A stretch of 64,000 bases of DNA from CADEED01 sp041395625 (GCA_041395625.1 JAWLAE010000003.1:248001-312000), one strand, 5' to 3'. Counted from the first letter of the stretch, positions 33,799 to 42,449 are shown. Notes: generated by a model not told the origin, from the letters alone. Numbers and translations are program-made.

Positions 33799-35456
33799 TA
33801 CTCATCGTCCGCCACCCAGGTCTTGACCACCTGAGCAACCCGCTTCGGGTCCTGTGCGACCATGTCCCGTGCTGCGGCAACCTGTTGTTCGTACGCGAGC
33901 GTCGGATTGGCATTGAGCGGCGCTGCGGTGCCTGCAGCGGCAGCCGGCATGGCCGCCGGCAGCATCGCCTGCGCCTTGAGCGGCTCGACCAGCGATTTGA
34001 GCAAGGGCTTCACGACGGTGAATGCCAGCACTAACAATACGATCACGCCGGCCAGAATCTTGGCGAGATCCTGTGCCCACGGCTGCTCCCAGATTGGAAT
34101 CGATTCGAGCTCGCCAGCTGCTGGTTCGGGCTCACTGCGGAACGATGAGTTGACGACGTTGACGCTGTCACCACGGCTCTCGTTGTAGCCAACCGCATCG
34201 CGCACGAGCTTGGTGATGTGCTCGAGCTGCTTCTCGGTCAGCGGCGTCTCGGTCGCTTTGCCAGCCTCGTCGACCGTGCGCAGGTTGTCCACCAGCACTG
34301 CGACCGTGAGACGCGTGATCCGACCCGCGGGCTGACGCGTATACGCGAGAGTCCGATCGATCTCGAAGTTACGGGTCGATTGTTTCGAGGTGGAGTCCGG
34401 GCCGAGGACCGTCGTCGCCGCGCCACCAGCAGCCGCGGCGGCACCGGCTGCGACATTGCCGGTCTGTGCGATCGTTGGCGCCGCCCCTGGCGGCAACGCA
34501 ACGCCTGGCTGGGGTGGCTGATTGGTCAGCGCTCCAGGCACACCGGCGGCATTGTCGCCCGCGCTGTTGCGCGACGACTGCTCCGACGTTTGCTCACTTC
34601 TGACTACCTGGCGTTCGGGGTTGTACTGCTCGCGCGCCTCCTCGGTCGTCGACATGTCGACTTGGGCGACCACCTGCGCTCGCACGCCGGCCGGACCGAC
34701 CAGGGGCGAAATAAGTTCTTCGATGCGCTGCGTGAAGCCCTGCTCGATGTCGCGGGCGTACTCGAGCATCTTGTCGCGCAGTGCCTCGTCACCATCGATC
34801 TGCCGCGCCGACAGCAGTCGTCCCTGCTGATCGACCACGGTCACCTGCGCAGGCTCGAGCTCGGGGATGCTGGATGCAACGAGGTTGACGATGGCGGACA
34901 CCTGACCGCCCTCGAGTCGACGCCCAGCCTTCAGCTGCAGGAAGACCGACGCCGTCGCCGGGCGACGATCGCGCACGAACGATGATTGCCGCGGCACCGC
35001 CAGATGCACGCGCGCGGCCTGCACATGCTGCACACTGGAGATGGTGCGCGCGAGCTCGACTTCGATTGCGTGCTGATAGCGCGCATTCTCCATGAACTGA
35101 CTGACACCGAACCCGGGCTCCTTGGACATGGACTCGAAGCCGGAGCTCAAGCCCGGCAGGCCATCGCCTGCGAGCTTCAAGCGGGCAGCGGACAATTGCG
35201 CCGATGGCACGCGGATCGAGCCCGTGCCGTCGTCGATCTTGTAAGGTATGCGCGCGGCATCCAGCGCCTGCGCCACCTGGGCCGTCTCGTCCGCCGCGAG
35301 CCCCGCGTGCAGCACGCTGTAGGTAGGACCAACGGACCAGAGCGTGATTGCGACGCCCGCTGCGACAGCCAGCGCGACGCCGACCAACAGCAGGATCGGT
35401 CGCAGCCCTTGGGTCAAACGTTGTGCCGGCGGCAACATGACCGCTTCAGTCGTCAT
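33798..35456 (-). CDS. fliF: Flagellar MS-ring protein FliF
   Basis: 552 residues, normal length. Two membrane helices (about 20-42 and 440-462) flank the periplasmic ring-building domains (YSVLHAGLAADETAQVAQAL, ARTISSVQHVQAARVHLAVP). The last 40 residues end ARDMVAQDPKRVAQVVKTWV, the conserved helix that binds FliG. That tail is intact although no fliG follows, so a FliG partner is predicted elsewhere in the genome. Confidence 0.97.
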   Translation of the reverse strand: MTTEAVMLPPAQRLTQGLRPILLLVGVALAVAAGVAITLWSVGPTYSVLHAGLAADETAQVAQALDAARIPYKIDDGTGSIRVPSAQLSAARLKLAGDGLPGLSSGFESMSKEPGFGVSQFMENARYQHAIEVELARTISSVQHVQAARVHLAVPRQSSFVRDRRPATASVFLQLKAGRRLEGGQVSAIVNLVASSIPELEPAQVTVVDQQGRLLSARQIDGDEALRDKMLEYARDIEQGFTQRIEELISPLVGPAGVRAQVVAQVDMSTTEEAREQYNPERQVVRSEQTSEQSSRNSAGDNAAGVPGALTNQPPQPGVALPPGAAPTIAQTGNVAAGAAAAAGGAATTVLGPDSTSKQSTRNFEIDRTLAYTRQPAGRITRLTVAVLVDNLRTVDEAGKATETPLTEKQLEHITKLVRDAVGYNESRGDSVNVVNSSFRSEPEPAAGELESIPIWEQPWAQDLAKILAGVIVLLVLAFTVVKPLLKSLVEPLKAQAMLPAAMPAAAAGTAAPLNANPTLAYEQQVAAARDMVAQDPKRVAQVVKTWVADDE

Positions 35457-35473
35457 CTGTCAGTTCCTCGCCG

Positions 35474-35800
35474 CTACAGCGGCATGCTCATGATTTCGCG
35501 GTAGGCTTCGACGAATTTGTTGCGCACCTCGACCAGGGCTCGAAAGGAAACGCTGGACTTCTGTGCTTCGAGCATCACCTGGGGCAGCTCGATGCCGGGT
35601 ACGCCCCGTTCGAACTGGTTGGCGAGCTGGCTGGATTTGGCCTGCTGTAGACTGACCTTCTCGAGGCCCTGCTGCAGCACGTTCGCGAAGCTGTTGGCGC
35701 CGGGCGCAGCTACGGGTGGCGCTGTCGGCACGCCTACTCGCGCCGCGCTCTGCAACTGGCGGATCTGTGACAGCACGCGATCGACTTCGATCTGACTCAT
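35474..35800 (-). CDS. fliE: Flagellar MS-ring/rod junction protein FliE
   Basis: 108 residues. NSFANVLQQGLEKVSLQQAK, GVPGIELPQVMLEAQKSSVS and the C-terminal VRNKFVEAYREIMSMPL are diagnostic. FliE joins the MS ring to the rod. It lies 33 bases after fleR-like and 17 before fliF; no sigma-54 promoter is visible directly in front, so it may be read through from fleR-like. Confidence 0.96.
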   Translation of the reverse strand: MSQIEVDRVLSQIRQLQSAARVGVPTAPPVAAPGANSFANVLQQGLEKVSLQQAKSSQLANQFERGVPGIELPQVMLEAQKSSVSFRALVEVRNKFVEAYREIMSMPL

Positions 35801-35833
35801 GATGTTGGACCTCTGTCAGCTGTGCGAGGACGG

Positions 35834-36817
35834 TCAGGCCGCCGGCACATTGGCGCCGGCGCTGCGCATGCGCGCCAGCTTATAGCGCAAGGTGCGCGGA
35901 CTGATGCCCAGTCGCTCGGCCACCGCCCGGCGGCTGCCGTTGGCAGCTTCCAGGGCCGCCAGAATCGCGTCACGCTCAGTCCGCTCGAGCGTGTCAGCCA
36001 ATGCCGCCTGCGTCTCCGCTGGCTTGTCGGTCGGTCTGGCCAGCTGCTCGAACACGATGTGCTCGGCGTCGATCACCGGTCCGTTCGCAAGGATCATTGC
36101 ACGCTGCAACAGGTTGTCGAGCTCCCGAACATTGCCTGGCCATCTGTTCGTGAGCAGCAGGTGTGCCGCGTCGGCCGTGAGCGCAGGAATGCGTACGCCC
36201 GGTCGACTGCGCTGCTGCAACAGATACATCGCGAGCGGCAGAATATCGTCGCGTCGCTCGCGCAACGGCGCCAGCGTGATGGGAAACACGTTGAGACGAT
36301 AGTAGAGGTCCTCGCGGAACCGGCCGGCTTCTACTTCTTCCCGCAAGTTGCGGTTGGTAGCCGCCAACACCCGCACATCCAGCGCGACCGTGCCACGACT
36401 GCCGAGTCGCTCCACCTCACGCTCCTGCAAGACTCGCAACAGCTTGGCCTGCAGCGCGAGCGGCATCTCGGCGATCTCGTCGAGCAGCAGCGTACCGCCC
36501 TGAGCCTGCTCGAACTTGCCAGCGTGTGCAGCGTGTGCGCCCGTGAACGCACCGCGCTCGTGGCCGAACAGCAGCGATTCCAGCATCGACTCGGGGATGG
36601 CCGCACAGTTGACCGCGATGAACGGACCGCCAGGTCGCGACGACGCGCGATGAATGAAATGTGCGAGCACTTCTTTGCCGGTACCGGACTCGCCGATCAG
36701 GAGGACGGTGCAGTCCGAATCTGCGACACGCCGCGCGAGCTCCAGGACCAGGCGTGATTTCGCCGCGATCGCGATCGGCTCGATCGCCGCAGACGGTATG
36801 TTGCAACTAGAGTTCAT
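35834..36817 (-). CDS. Sigma-54 activator, FleR/FlrC-like, without receiver domain
   Basis: 327 residues from ATG 36817, which has GAGGAG seven bases upstream; the frame opens at a GTG 36841. AAA+ domain: Walker A IGESGTGKE, GAFTGA loop for sigma-54 contact, Walker B TLLLDEIAEM, arginine-finger region RFREDLYYRLNVFP. The C-terminal Fis-type helix-turn-helix reads RRAVAERLGISPRTLRYKLAR. FleR normally begins with a 120-residue receiver phosphorylated by FleS; here the AAA+ domain starts almost at once and no fleS adjoins. A sigma-54 promoter lies just upstream. Position before fliE supports the FleR identity. Confidence 0.85.
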   Translation of the reverse strand: MNSSCNIPSAAIEPIAIAAKSRLVLELARRVADSDCTVLLIGESGTGKEVLAHFIHRASSRPGGPFIAVNCAAIPESMLESLLFGHERGAFTGAHAAHAGKFEQAQGGTLLLDEIAEMPLALQAKLLRVLQEREVERLGSRGTVALDVRVLAATNRNLREEVEAGRFREDLYYRLNVFPITLAPLRERRDDILPLAMYLLQQRSRPGVRIPALTADAAHLLLTNRWPGNVRELDNLLQRAMILANGPVIDAEHIVFEQLARPTDKPAETQAALADTLERTERDAILAALEAANGSRRAVAERLGISPRTLRYKLARMRSAGANVPAA

Positions 36818-36865
36818 GCTGCTCCTCGATCTCTCTGGCACCTCGTTGGCGCCCTGAGCAGGCAG

Positions 36866-36881
36866 TGCAAGACCCGTGCCT
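36866..36881 (-). promoter_or_regulatory. Sigma-54 promoter of the fleR-like gene
   Basis: Minus strand AGGCACG-N4-TTGCA, with correct GG/GC spacing and one mismatch in the -24 element. Predicted start near 36855. A GGCGG-CTTT-CCGCC hairpin at 36935-36948 lies about 87 bp upstream of the start; it could be an activator site or the fleQ-like terminator stem. Confidence 0.6.
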
Positions 36882-36973
36882 GGCCGATCGGTGCCTCGCC
36901 ATGTGACAGGCGTCGCAGTTTGTAGGGTGTTAGTGGCGGCTTTCCGCCGCGCGCCGGAGTTCCGACAAGGGCG

Positions 36974-38161
36974 TCAGGCTGCCGCCATACCGAGCTTGCG
37001 CAGCTTCTCTACCAGCGTCGTGCGCCGCAGATTGAGCAGGCGTGCCGCTTGCGCCACGGTGCCGTCACTGCGTGTCAAAGCCTGACTGATCAGACTGCGC
37101 TCGATGGTCTGCAGATGTTCGCGCAGATCGATGCCGCGATCCGGCAACTGCACGGTTTGTTCCGCGACGCTACTGAATGTGACCGGCAGTGTGGGCGAGG
37201 CAAAATCGGCGGCGGCGAACTCGGCAGTGGTTACTGCTGCGGCGGACGCCGAGTACTCCGCGCGGCGGCATGCAGCCAGCTCTGCCTGTTCCAGATCCGG
37301 CAAATCCTCCCAGCCGGCAGGTCGATAGCGCGGCGGCAGATCGAACACATCGACCGGTCTGTCCGGGCAGAGTATCGACAGGCGTTCGATGAGATTGCCG
37401 AGTTCCCGAATGTTGCCGGGCCACGCATAGCCGAGGAGCGCGTCGCGTGCGCGCGGCGCCAGCATCAAACGCGTGCGGCCCTGGCGCGCGTTGTTGGCCG
37501 CGAATTCCTCGATCAAAGCAGGCAAATCCTCGATGCGGCTGGCCAGTGTCGGCATTTCGATCGGAAAAACGTTCAGTCGATAGAACAGGTCGCCACGAAA
37601 GTCGCCACGCTCGATCTGCTGCTCGAGATCGCGATGCGTGGCAGCGATGATACGTACATCGCAGCTCGTCGTGACGTTGCTGCCGACGCGCTCGAAAGTG
37701 CGTTCCTGCAGCACGCGCAACAGCTTGACCTGCATCGGCATGCTCATGTCGCCGATTTCATCGAGGAACAGCGTACCGCCGTCGGCAATCTCGAAGCGTC
37801 CCTTGCGCGTCGTGATCGCGCCAGTGAAGGAACCCTTCTCGTGGCCGAACAATTCGCTTTCGAGCAGCTCCGGCGGGATCGCGCCGCAGTTGACGGCAAC
37901 AAATGGCCGCTGCCGGCGCGTGCTGCGCTCGTGGATGGCGCGTGCCGCCACCTCCTTGCCAGTCCCTGACTCACCGAGGATCAGTACGCTCGAGTCGTGC
38001 GGCGCTACTTGCTCGATGAGGCGCACGACAGAACGGATTGCGGCGGAAGTACCGGTGGGTGTTCGCGGCTCCAACGCGGATCTGTCGATGGAAGCCAGCG
38101 GCGTTGCTGCGGTGGATTCCGGGCCACTGCAGCGGTCTGTTATCTGCTCGACGAATTGCAC
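36974..38161 (-). CDS. Sigma-54 activator, FleQ-like master flagellar regulator, N-terminally short
   Basis: 395 residues from a GTG at 38161 preceded by GAGAGAGAGGTGAG; the frame remains open to 38260 but that part is unconserved. AAA+ core: Walker A LGESGTGKE, sigma-54 loop GSFTGA (Ser for the usual Ala), Walker B TLFLDEIGDM, and the FleQ-like block YAWPGNIRELGNLIERLSIL. The C-terminal HTH reads VAQAARLLNLRRTTLVEKLRK. Compared with FleQ the N-terminal receiver-like domain (about 130 residues) is missing, and in place of FleQ's LFRS c-di-GMP motif before the AAA+ domain I see RTPTGTS. Probably activates the sigma-54 flagellar promoters. Confidence 0.82.
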   Translation of the reverse strand: MQFVEQITDRCSGPESTAATPLASIDRSALEPRTPTGTSAAIRSVVRLIEQVAPHDSSVLILGESGTGKEVAARAIHERSTRRQRPFVAVNCGAIPPELLESELFGHEKGSFTGAITTRKGRFEIADGGTLFLDEIGDMSMPMQVKLLRVLQERTFERVGSNVTTSCDVRIIAATHRDLEQQIERGDFRGDLFYRLNVFPIEMPTLASRIEDLPALIEEFAANNARQGRTRLMLAPRARDALLGYAWPGNIRELGNLIERLSILCPDRPVDVFDLPPRYRPAGWEDLPDLEQAELAACRRAEYSASAAAVTTAEFAAADFASPTLPVTFSSVAEQTVQLPDRGIDLREHLQTIERSLISQALTRSDGTVAQAARLLNLRRTTLVEKLRKLGMAAA

Positions 38162-38291
38162 AATCTCACCTCTCTCTCGGTGCCATTGTGTCCATGCGGC
38201 AGAACAGAACTGTGACGAGATCGAAATTGGCCAACGCTGAAACTGGAACCTGCTCGCCATAAGACAAAGGTCCGCCGAGTGCTTCCGGAAT

Positions 38292-38332
38292 CCCCTAGAA
38301 CACTACGGAAGCGATTGGGGCGTTCCCCTAGA
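38292..38332. promoter_or_regulatory. Direct repeats upstream of the fleQ-like gene
   Basis: CCCCTAGA occurs at 38292-38299 and 38325-38332, exactly 33 bp apart (about three helical turns), in the 187-bp gap between fleQ-like and the PilZ-like gene. CTTCCG..CGGAAG arms frame the first copy. Possible operator for the master regulator. Confidence 0.35.
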
Positions 38333-38350
38333 GACCAACGGTAATCGGCT

Positions 38351-38923
38351 TCACCGCGCGACGCGTGCGCCCGCGATCTTGCGCCGGTGATGACGGAACA
38401 CCAGCTTCTCCAGATGATCTGCCACCAGTTCGTTCAGCAGTTCGAAGTGCACGCGCACCTGACCGCCGGGCGCGATGGTGGACACGCGCGCGGGCAGTGT
38501 CAAAGGTTGCACGAGCGTGTCACGCAGGTAGATCTGCAGCAACCCTTTGGAACCCACGTCCGGCGCTGCTGCATCGTCCGCAACCTGCCAGCTGGCGCCG
38601 AGCGCATTGAACCGCACCGGCACGGCGCGCGGCCTGGCATGGCTCGCGGCCAGCAACTGGCCCACCAGATCCAGCAACAGATTGATCTTGAAGTCCATGC
38701 GCGCGAGGTCGGTAGCGTATGGCGACGCTTCGTCCGGCTTATCGACAGTGCTGTGCTCTTCCAGCGCATCGAACGCCTGCAGTAGCCTGATGTTGTTGTC
38801 AGCCAGGCGCTCGGCAACCAGTTCATCGAAATTGGCGGCGCGCGGCTGCCAGGCCAGCGATAGCACGTCTTCATATGCCAGCTCGTCGAACAGGACGATC
38901 GTATCGCGGCCGTCGAAGGTCAT
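38351..38923 (-). CDS. Probable atypical PilZ domain protein
   Basis: 190 residues from ATG 38923, overlapping the upstream gene by 4 bases; an open frame to 39184 is not coding. The C-terminal half looks like a PilZ-type barrel (PVRFNALGASWQVAD, GLLQIYLRDTLVQPLTLPARV, VHFELLNELVADHLEKLVFRH with C-terminal RHHRRKI). The N-terminal half is helical, with MDFKINLLLDLVGQLL, as in tetrameric PilZ proteins. The classical RxxxR and DxSxxG c-di-GMP motifs are not visible, so binding may be lost or atypical. Its place after fliS-fliT suggests control of filament or motor. Confidence 0.65.
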   Translation of the reverse strand: MTFDGRDTIVLFDELAYEDVLSLAWQPRAANFDELVAERLADNNIRLLQAFDALEEHSTVDKPDEASPYATDLARMDFKINLLLDLVGQLLAASHARPRAVPVRFNALGASWQVADDAAAPDVGSKGLLQIYLRDTLVQPLTLPARVSTIAPGGQVRVHFELLNELVADHLEKLVFRHHRRKIAGARVAR

Positions 38924-39267
38924 GGTTGAGCACGCTCCGTCGCAGAGCCTGCACCGACACGCGCAGCGGCTGCTTTGGCAATCATGTTTTCCGACTCGAG
39001 TATAGCGGCTTCGAGCGCCGCGACACAGCGACGGCTCTGTGCGTCGCTGGACAACGCTTGCAGCTGGCTCAGCAACTCGCGCCGACACTCGATCAGGCTG
39101 GCAACGCGTGACCAGCGCCCGCTCGCTAGCTGCAAGCCGAGGACGGCGGTGCAATCGATGATGCGATCGCCCAATGCGCGCCATTCAGAAGACAACGAAC
39201 TCTGCGACAGTCCGCCATGCATCAGGCGCAACCGCGGTCGTCCGTCTCGTTGCGCAGACTCGTTCAT
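38920..39267 (-). CDS. FliT-like flagellar chaperone (by position)
   Basis: 115 residues, all helical, with LIECRRELLSQLQALSSDAQ and LEAAILESENMIAKAA. Small helical proteins directly after fliS are usually FliT, the FliD chaperone. Sequence similarity in this family is low and I rely on position and size. Overlaps both neighbours by 4 bases. Confidence 0.55.
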   Translation of the reverse strand: MNESAQRDGRPRLRLMHGGLSQSSLSSEWRALGDRIIDCTAVLGLQLASGRWSRVASLIECRRELLSQLQALSSDAQSRRCVAALEAAILESENMIAKAAAARVGAGSATERAQP

Positions 39268-39683
39268 CGTCCGTCACCCTTGGCGGCACGCGACTCGACC
39301 GGTATCTGCAACCAGGCCGTGCGGATCTCGTTCAGCAATGTGCTGACTTCGTCGAGCGTGTCGAGCTTGCCGTCGCTGCTCGATTGCATCAGTCGCCGGC
39401 ACAGATACTCGTACAACGAGTCGAGATTGCGGGCGAACTCGCCGCCAGCCTTGAAATCGAGGCAGTTGCGCAATTCATCGATGATCGAAACCGTTCGATG
39501 CAGTAACTGTGCCTTCTCGGCATGCGCGCCCTGACGCGCGAGTGCGCGAGCGCTGGCGATACGCTCGAGGGCACCATCCATCAACATGACGATCAGTCGA
39601 TGCGGGTCGGCCGCGGCGACGCCACCGTGAGTCGCGACAACCTGATAGGCAGCGAGCTTCTGTGCATACCCTGGGGAGGACAT
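39264..39683 (-). CDS. fliS: Flagellin chaperone FliS
   Basis: 139 residues. DPHRLIVMLMDGALERIASA, IIDELRNCLDFKAGGEFARNL and LYEYLCRRLMQSS are the FliS signature. It holds unfolded flagellin before export. Own sigma-28 promoter immediately upstream. Confidence 0.96.
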   Translation of the reverse strand: MSSPGYAQKLAAYQVVATHGGVAAADPHRLIVMLMDGALERIASARALARQGAHAEKAQLLHRTVSIIDELRNCLDFKAGGEFARNLDSLYEYLCRRLMQSSSDGKLDTLDEVSTLLNEIRTAWLQIPVESRAAKGDGR

Positions 39684-39717
39684 GGCGCGATTCTCCGGTC
39701 AGAACTTCCTGACCGCT

Positions 39718-39744
39718 GTATCGGCACGCCCGCGCACGACTTGA
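39718..39744 (-). promoter_or_regulatory. Sigma-28 promoter of fliS
   Basis: Minus strand TCAAGTCG, 11-base spacer, GCCGATAC, wholly within the 65-bp fliD-fliS gap. Confidence 0.75.
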
Positions 39745-39748
39745 GTCG

Positions 39749-41119
39749 TTAGTTACTCGTTGTTCTGGCGAGCTGCTGGGCGAGATAGCTGGCGGTGGAC
39801 TGCAGGCCAGCGAGCGCCACGTCGAGCGCCGAGAACTGCGCGCGATAGCGGGCCTCGACGGCCACCATACGACGATCCAGATTGGCTCGGTCGGTGTCGA
39901 GCGCGCGCTTCTGCGCCTGCAGATTGCTGGTCCGGTTGTCGAGTTGCGCCTCGCCCGCCAGCACGCGCTCGAGCGATGCGTCGATGCGGGCCGCAATGCC
40001 GTCGTCGGTGCCAAACAGGCGGCCGACGCCATCGAAATCCGCAGCCATTGCCGCGTTGAGCTTAGTCTCGTCGAGCTGCAGACTGCCGTCCTTCGACGTT
40101 GTGATACCAATCGAGGCGAGCGTGGTATACGGCGGAGTCGCGCCCGTGGTCGCCGTGGCAATTTGCCGCCGCAGATCATTCTCGACATTCCGCAGCATTG
40201 CGTCGCCGAGCAATGGCCCTGCATCCCGCGTAGTCGGATTGAAACGACGCAGGTTGGCCAGCGTGCCCGCGGTGGCGTTGAAGTCCGCAACGAACTTCTT
40301 GATACGCTCGACCGACGACTCGTTGTCGTTGATCACCGTAACTGTCTCGAGTGAGCCTGGTGCGGCATTCTCGAGATTCAGCGTTACGCCGTCGATTGCG
40401 CCGCTGATGGTATTCGTGGAACTCGAAACGTCGAAACCCTCGACGCGCACCAGCGCGTCAGCGGCGGCGGCGAGCTGGGTGTAGTTGCCAGTCGGCCCGG
40501 CGGCGTTGTAATCGAGCGCTGTCAAGCCGCCATCACCGCCCGATGCGGTGACCTGCAAACCATTGACAGCGCCAGATTCGCGCGCGGAGAGAATCAAGCG
40601 ACTGCCGTCGGTAGTCGTTACGATGCTCGCTCGGACCGCTGTGTTGTTGGGCGCCAGATTGATCGCATCGCGGATGCCCGCGAGCGTGTTGTTCGTGTCG
40701 TCGATAACGACGTCGAAACTGCGCACGCCAGCGGCGATGCTGAGTGTGCCGGTGCCGACCACCGAGGGCGCGCCACCCGCAAACGCGTTCGACGCGATCT
40801 TCTGGGCGCTCGCTACCGCGACGACTTCGATCTCGAAGCTGCCTGGTGCTGCCGAGGATGTCGCGGTAGCCGTGAATATGCCTTCATTGCTGCTGGCGAC
40901 GGCCCGTGTCTGGAAGCTGGCGACAGTCTTGAGTGGCGACACGGCAGCCTGCAGGGCACCCAATGCGCCCCGTAGTGTGCCGAGTGCTGAAATCTGGGTG
41001 GTTAGCCGTGTGTCCTGGCGTTGAATACGCTGAGCGGCCGGCAGGCGCTCCGCCGCAACGAGCTGCGTCACGATCGCGTTGACGTCGAGTCCGGAGCTGA
41101 TGCCTGGCGAGCGGATCAC
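39749..41119 (-). CDS. fliD: Flagellar filament cap protein FliD
   Basis: 456 residues from GTG 41119 (GAGGTAA eight bases upstream). N-terminus ISSGLDVNAIVTQLVAAERLP, central GSFEIEVVAVASAQKIASNA and C-terminal helices (LDVALAGLQSTASYLAQQL) are typical of FliD. It caps the filament and guides flagellin polymerisation. No convincing own promoter is seen; the gap upstream holds the fliC terminator. Confidence 0.95.
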   Translation of the reverse strand: MIRSPGISSGLDVNAIVTQLVAAERLPAAQRIQRQDTRLTTQISALGTLRGALGALQAAVSPLKTVASFQTRAVASSNEGIFTATATSSAAPGSFEIEVVAVASAQKIASNAFAGGAPSVVGTGTLSIAAGVRSFDVVIDDTNNTLAGIRDAINLAPNNTAVRASIVTTTDGSRLILSARESGAVNGLQVTASGGDGGLTALDYNAAGPTGNYTQLAAAADALVRVEGFDVSSSTNTISGAIDGVTLNLENAAPGSLETVTVINDNESSVERIKKFVADFNATAGTLANLRRFNPTTRDAGPLLGDAMLRNVENDLRRQIATATTGATPPYTTLASIGITTSKDGSLQLDETKLNAAMAADFDGVGRLFGTDDGIAARIDASLERVLAGEAQLDNRTSNLQAQKRALDTDRANLDRRMVAVEARYRAQFSALDVALAGLQSTASYLAQQLARTTSN

Positions 41120-41164
41120 GGGCGTTACCTCAATGAGTCATCGGTCTGTAGCGGCTGCCAAGAA

Positions 41165-41194
41165 GGCAGCGACCGTCAGGTGACGGTCGCTGCC
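41165..41194 (-). terminator. Terminator after fliC
   Basis: Perfect 13-bp stem GGCAGCGACCGTC / GACGGTCGCTGCC with a 4-base loop, 27 bases past the flagellin stop. The T tract on the minus strand is weak (TTCTT). Confidence 0.65.
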
Positions 41195-41221
41195 CCGATC
41201 AGCCAGCTTGGTCCTGACTAC

Positions 41222-42376
41222 TTACCGAAGCAGTGACAGAACGTTCTGCGGGACTGCGTTGGCCTGCGACAGAATCGCGGTACCAGCCTGCTGCAGAATC
41301 TGCGCCTTGGTCAGTGCGGCAGTTTCGGCCGCAAAGTCCGCGTCGAGGATTCGGCTACGGGCTGCCGTGATGTTCTCGGCACCCGTCGTCAGGTTGGCAA
41401 CCACGGACGAGAAGCGGTTCTGGATCGCACCCAGTGTCGCGCGGGCGGTGTTGACCTGCTGCAGGGCGCTGTCGGCCTGCTGGATCGCCAGCGTCGCACC
41501 GGCGAACGAGGCAACCGACGTACCGGTCAAGCCGACCGTGGTCGTCGCAGTCGCGTCACCGTCAGTACCGGCGGCGTTGAAGCCCGTCAGCACGCCAGTG
41601 TCCGTACCGGTGACCACAATGTTCGCGCCAGAGGTCAGCACGATGCGGTTGGTCGCAGAGTCGAGTGCGGCGTTGACACCGGTCGAGGCCGCGAAGTTGT
41701 TGATCGCGTCAACAACCTGGCCGACGCGCTGCTGCGCTGAGCCGACGGCGCCCAGGCTGGCACCGACGTCCACGCCGTTGATCACGAGCGCACCGGCGCC
41801 CACAGCCGTCAGAGTCGTGATGCCAGTGACCGCGCTCGACTGGCCGACCGCTGCCGTCACAGACGACAGTGCGGCGATGTTGGCGTCGACGAGGCCCGAG
41901 ACGCTGATCGTTTCATTGGCGTTCGCGCCGACCTGGAACACAGCCGAGGTAAAGCTGCCGTCGAGCACCTTGACGCCGTTGAACGACGTCTGGTTGGCGA
42001 CGCGGTCGATTTCCTGCAACAACTGACCAACTTCCAACTGCAGAGCGGCCCGGTCGGACGCGCTGTTCGTGGCGTTGGCAGACTGCACGCCGATTTCACG
42101 GATGCGCTGCAGGTTGTTGGAGATCTCGTTCAGCGCGCCTTCGGCAGTCTGCGCGAGCGAAATACCGTCATTGGCGTTGCGCACGGCCTGGTTCAAACCA
42201 CGGACCTGTGTCGTGAAACGCTCGGAAATGGCGAGGCCGGCGGCGTCGTCTTTCGCGCTGTTGATGCGCAAACCGGACGACAAACGCTGCAGTGCGGTCG
42301 ACAGCTGATTACCAGACGTCGAGAGGTTGCGCTGAGCATTCAGCGACATCACGTTGGTGTTGATTACCTGAGGCAT
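41222..42376 (-). CDS. fliC: Flagellin
   Basis: 384 residues from ATG 42376, preceded by AAGGAGT. The D0/D1 ends are conserved: PQVINTNVMSLNAQRNLS, RINSAKDDAAGLAISERF at the N-terminus and ANLTTGAENITAARSRILDA, ILSQANAVPQNVLSLLR at the C-terminus. The Thr/Ala/Gly-rich central region (about 150-290) forms the variable outer domain. Single flagellin gene in this window, with its own sigma-28 promoter and terminator. Confidence 0.98.
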   Translation of the reverse strand: MPQVINTNVMSLNAQRNLSTSGNQLSTALQRLSSGLRINSAKDDAAGLAISERFTTQVRGLNQAVRNANDGISLAQTAEGALNEISNNLQRIREIGVQSANATNSASDRAALQLEVGQLLQEIDRVANQTSFNGVKVLDGSFTSAVFQVGANANETISVSGLVDANIAALSSVTAAVGQSSAVTGITTLTAVGAGALVINGVDVGASLGAVGSAQQRVGQVVDAINNFAASTGVNAALDSATNRIVLTSGANIVVTGTDTGVLTGFNAAGTDGDATATTTVGLTGTSVASFAGATLAIQQADSALQQVNTARATLGAIQNRFSSVVANLTTGAENITAARSRILDADFAAETAALTKAQILQQAGTAILSQANAVPQNVLSLLR

Positions 42377-42443
42377 TGAAATCACTCCTTAAAAAAACAA
42401 GCTTTGCGAAATCCCGAGCTTCCATTCGCGAAGCTCCGTTCTG
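42377..42443 (-). promoter_or_regulatory. fliC mRNA leader with ANGGA motifs
   Basis: The 5' leader carries three ANGGA sequences (ACGGA at 42439-42435, ATGGA at 42425-42421, AAGGA at 42390-42386). The last is the ribosome site, and the middle one lies at the edge of the loop of a GAGCTT/AAGCTC hairpin. This is the pattern of CsrA/RsmA repression sites. Confidence 0.45.
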
Positions 42444-42449
42444 ATTCCT

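Noticed and set aside
36935..36948. GGCGG-CTTT-CCGCC hairpin upstream of fleR-like as a defined element
   Set aside because: It could equally be the fleQ-like terminator stem or an activator site; no T run and no second copy to decide, so not listed as a feature.
41138..41164. Possible sigma-28 promoter upstream of fliD (ACCGATGA)
   Set aside because: The sequence 11 bases further upstream (TTCTTGGC) does not resemble the -35 box and lies at the base of the fliC terminator.
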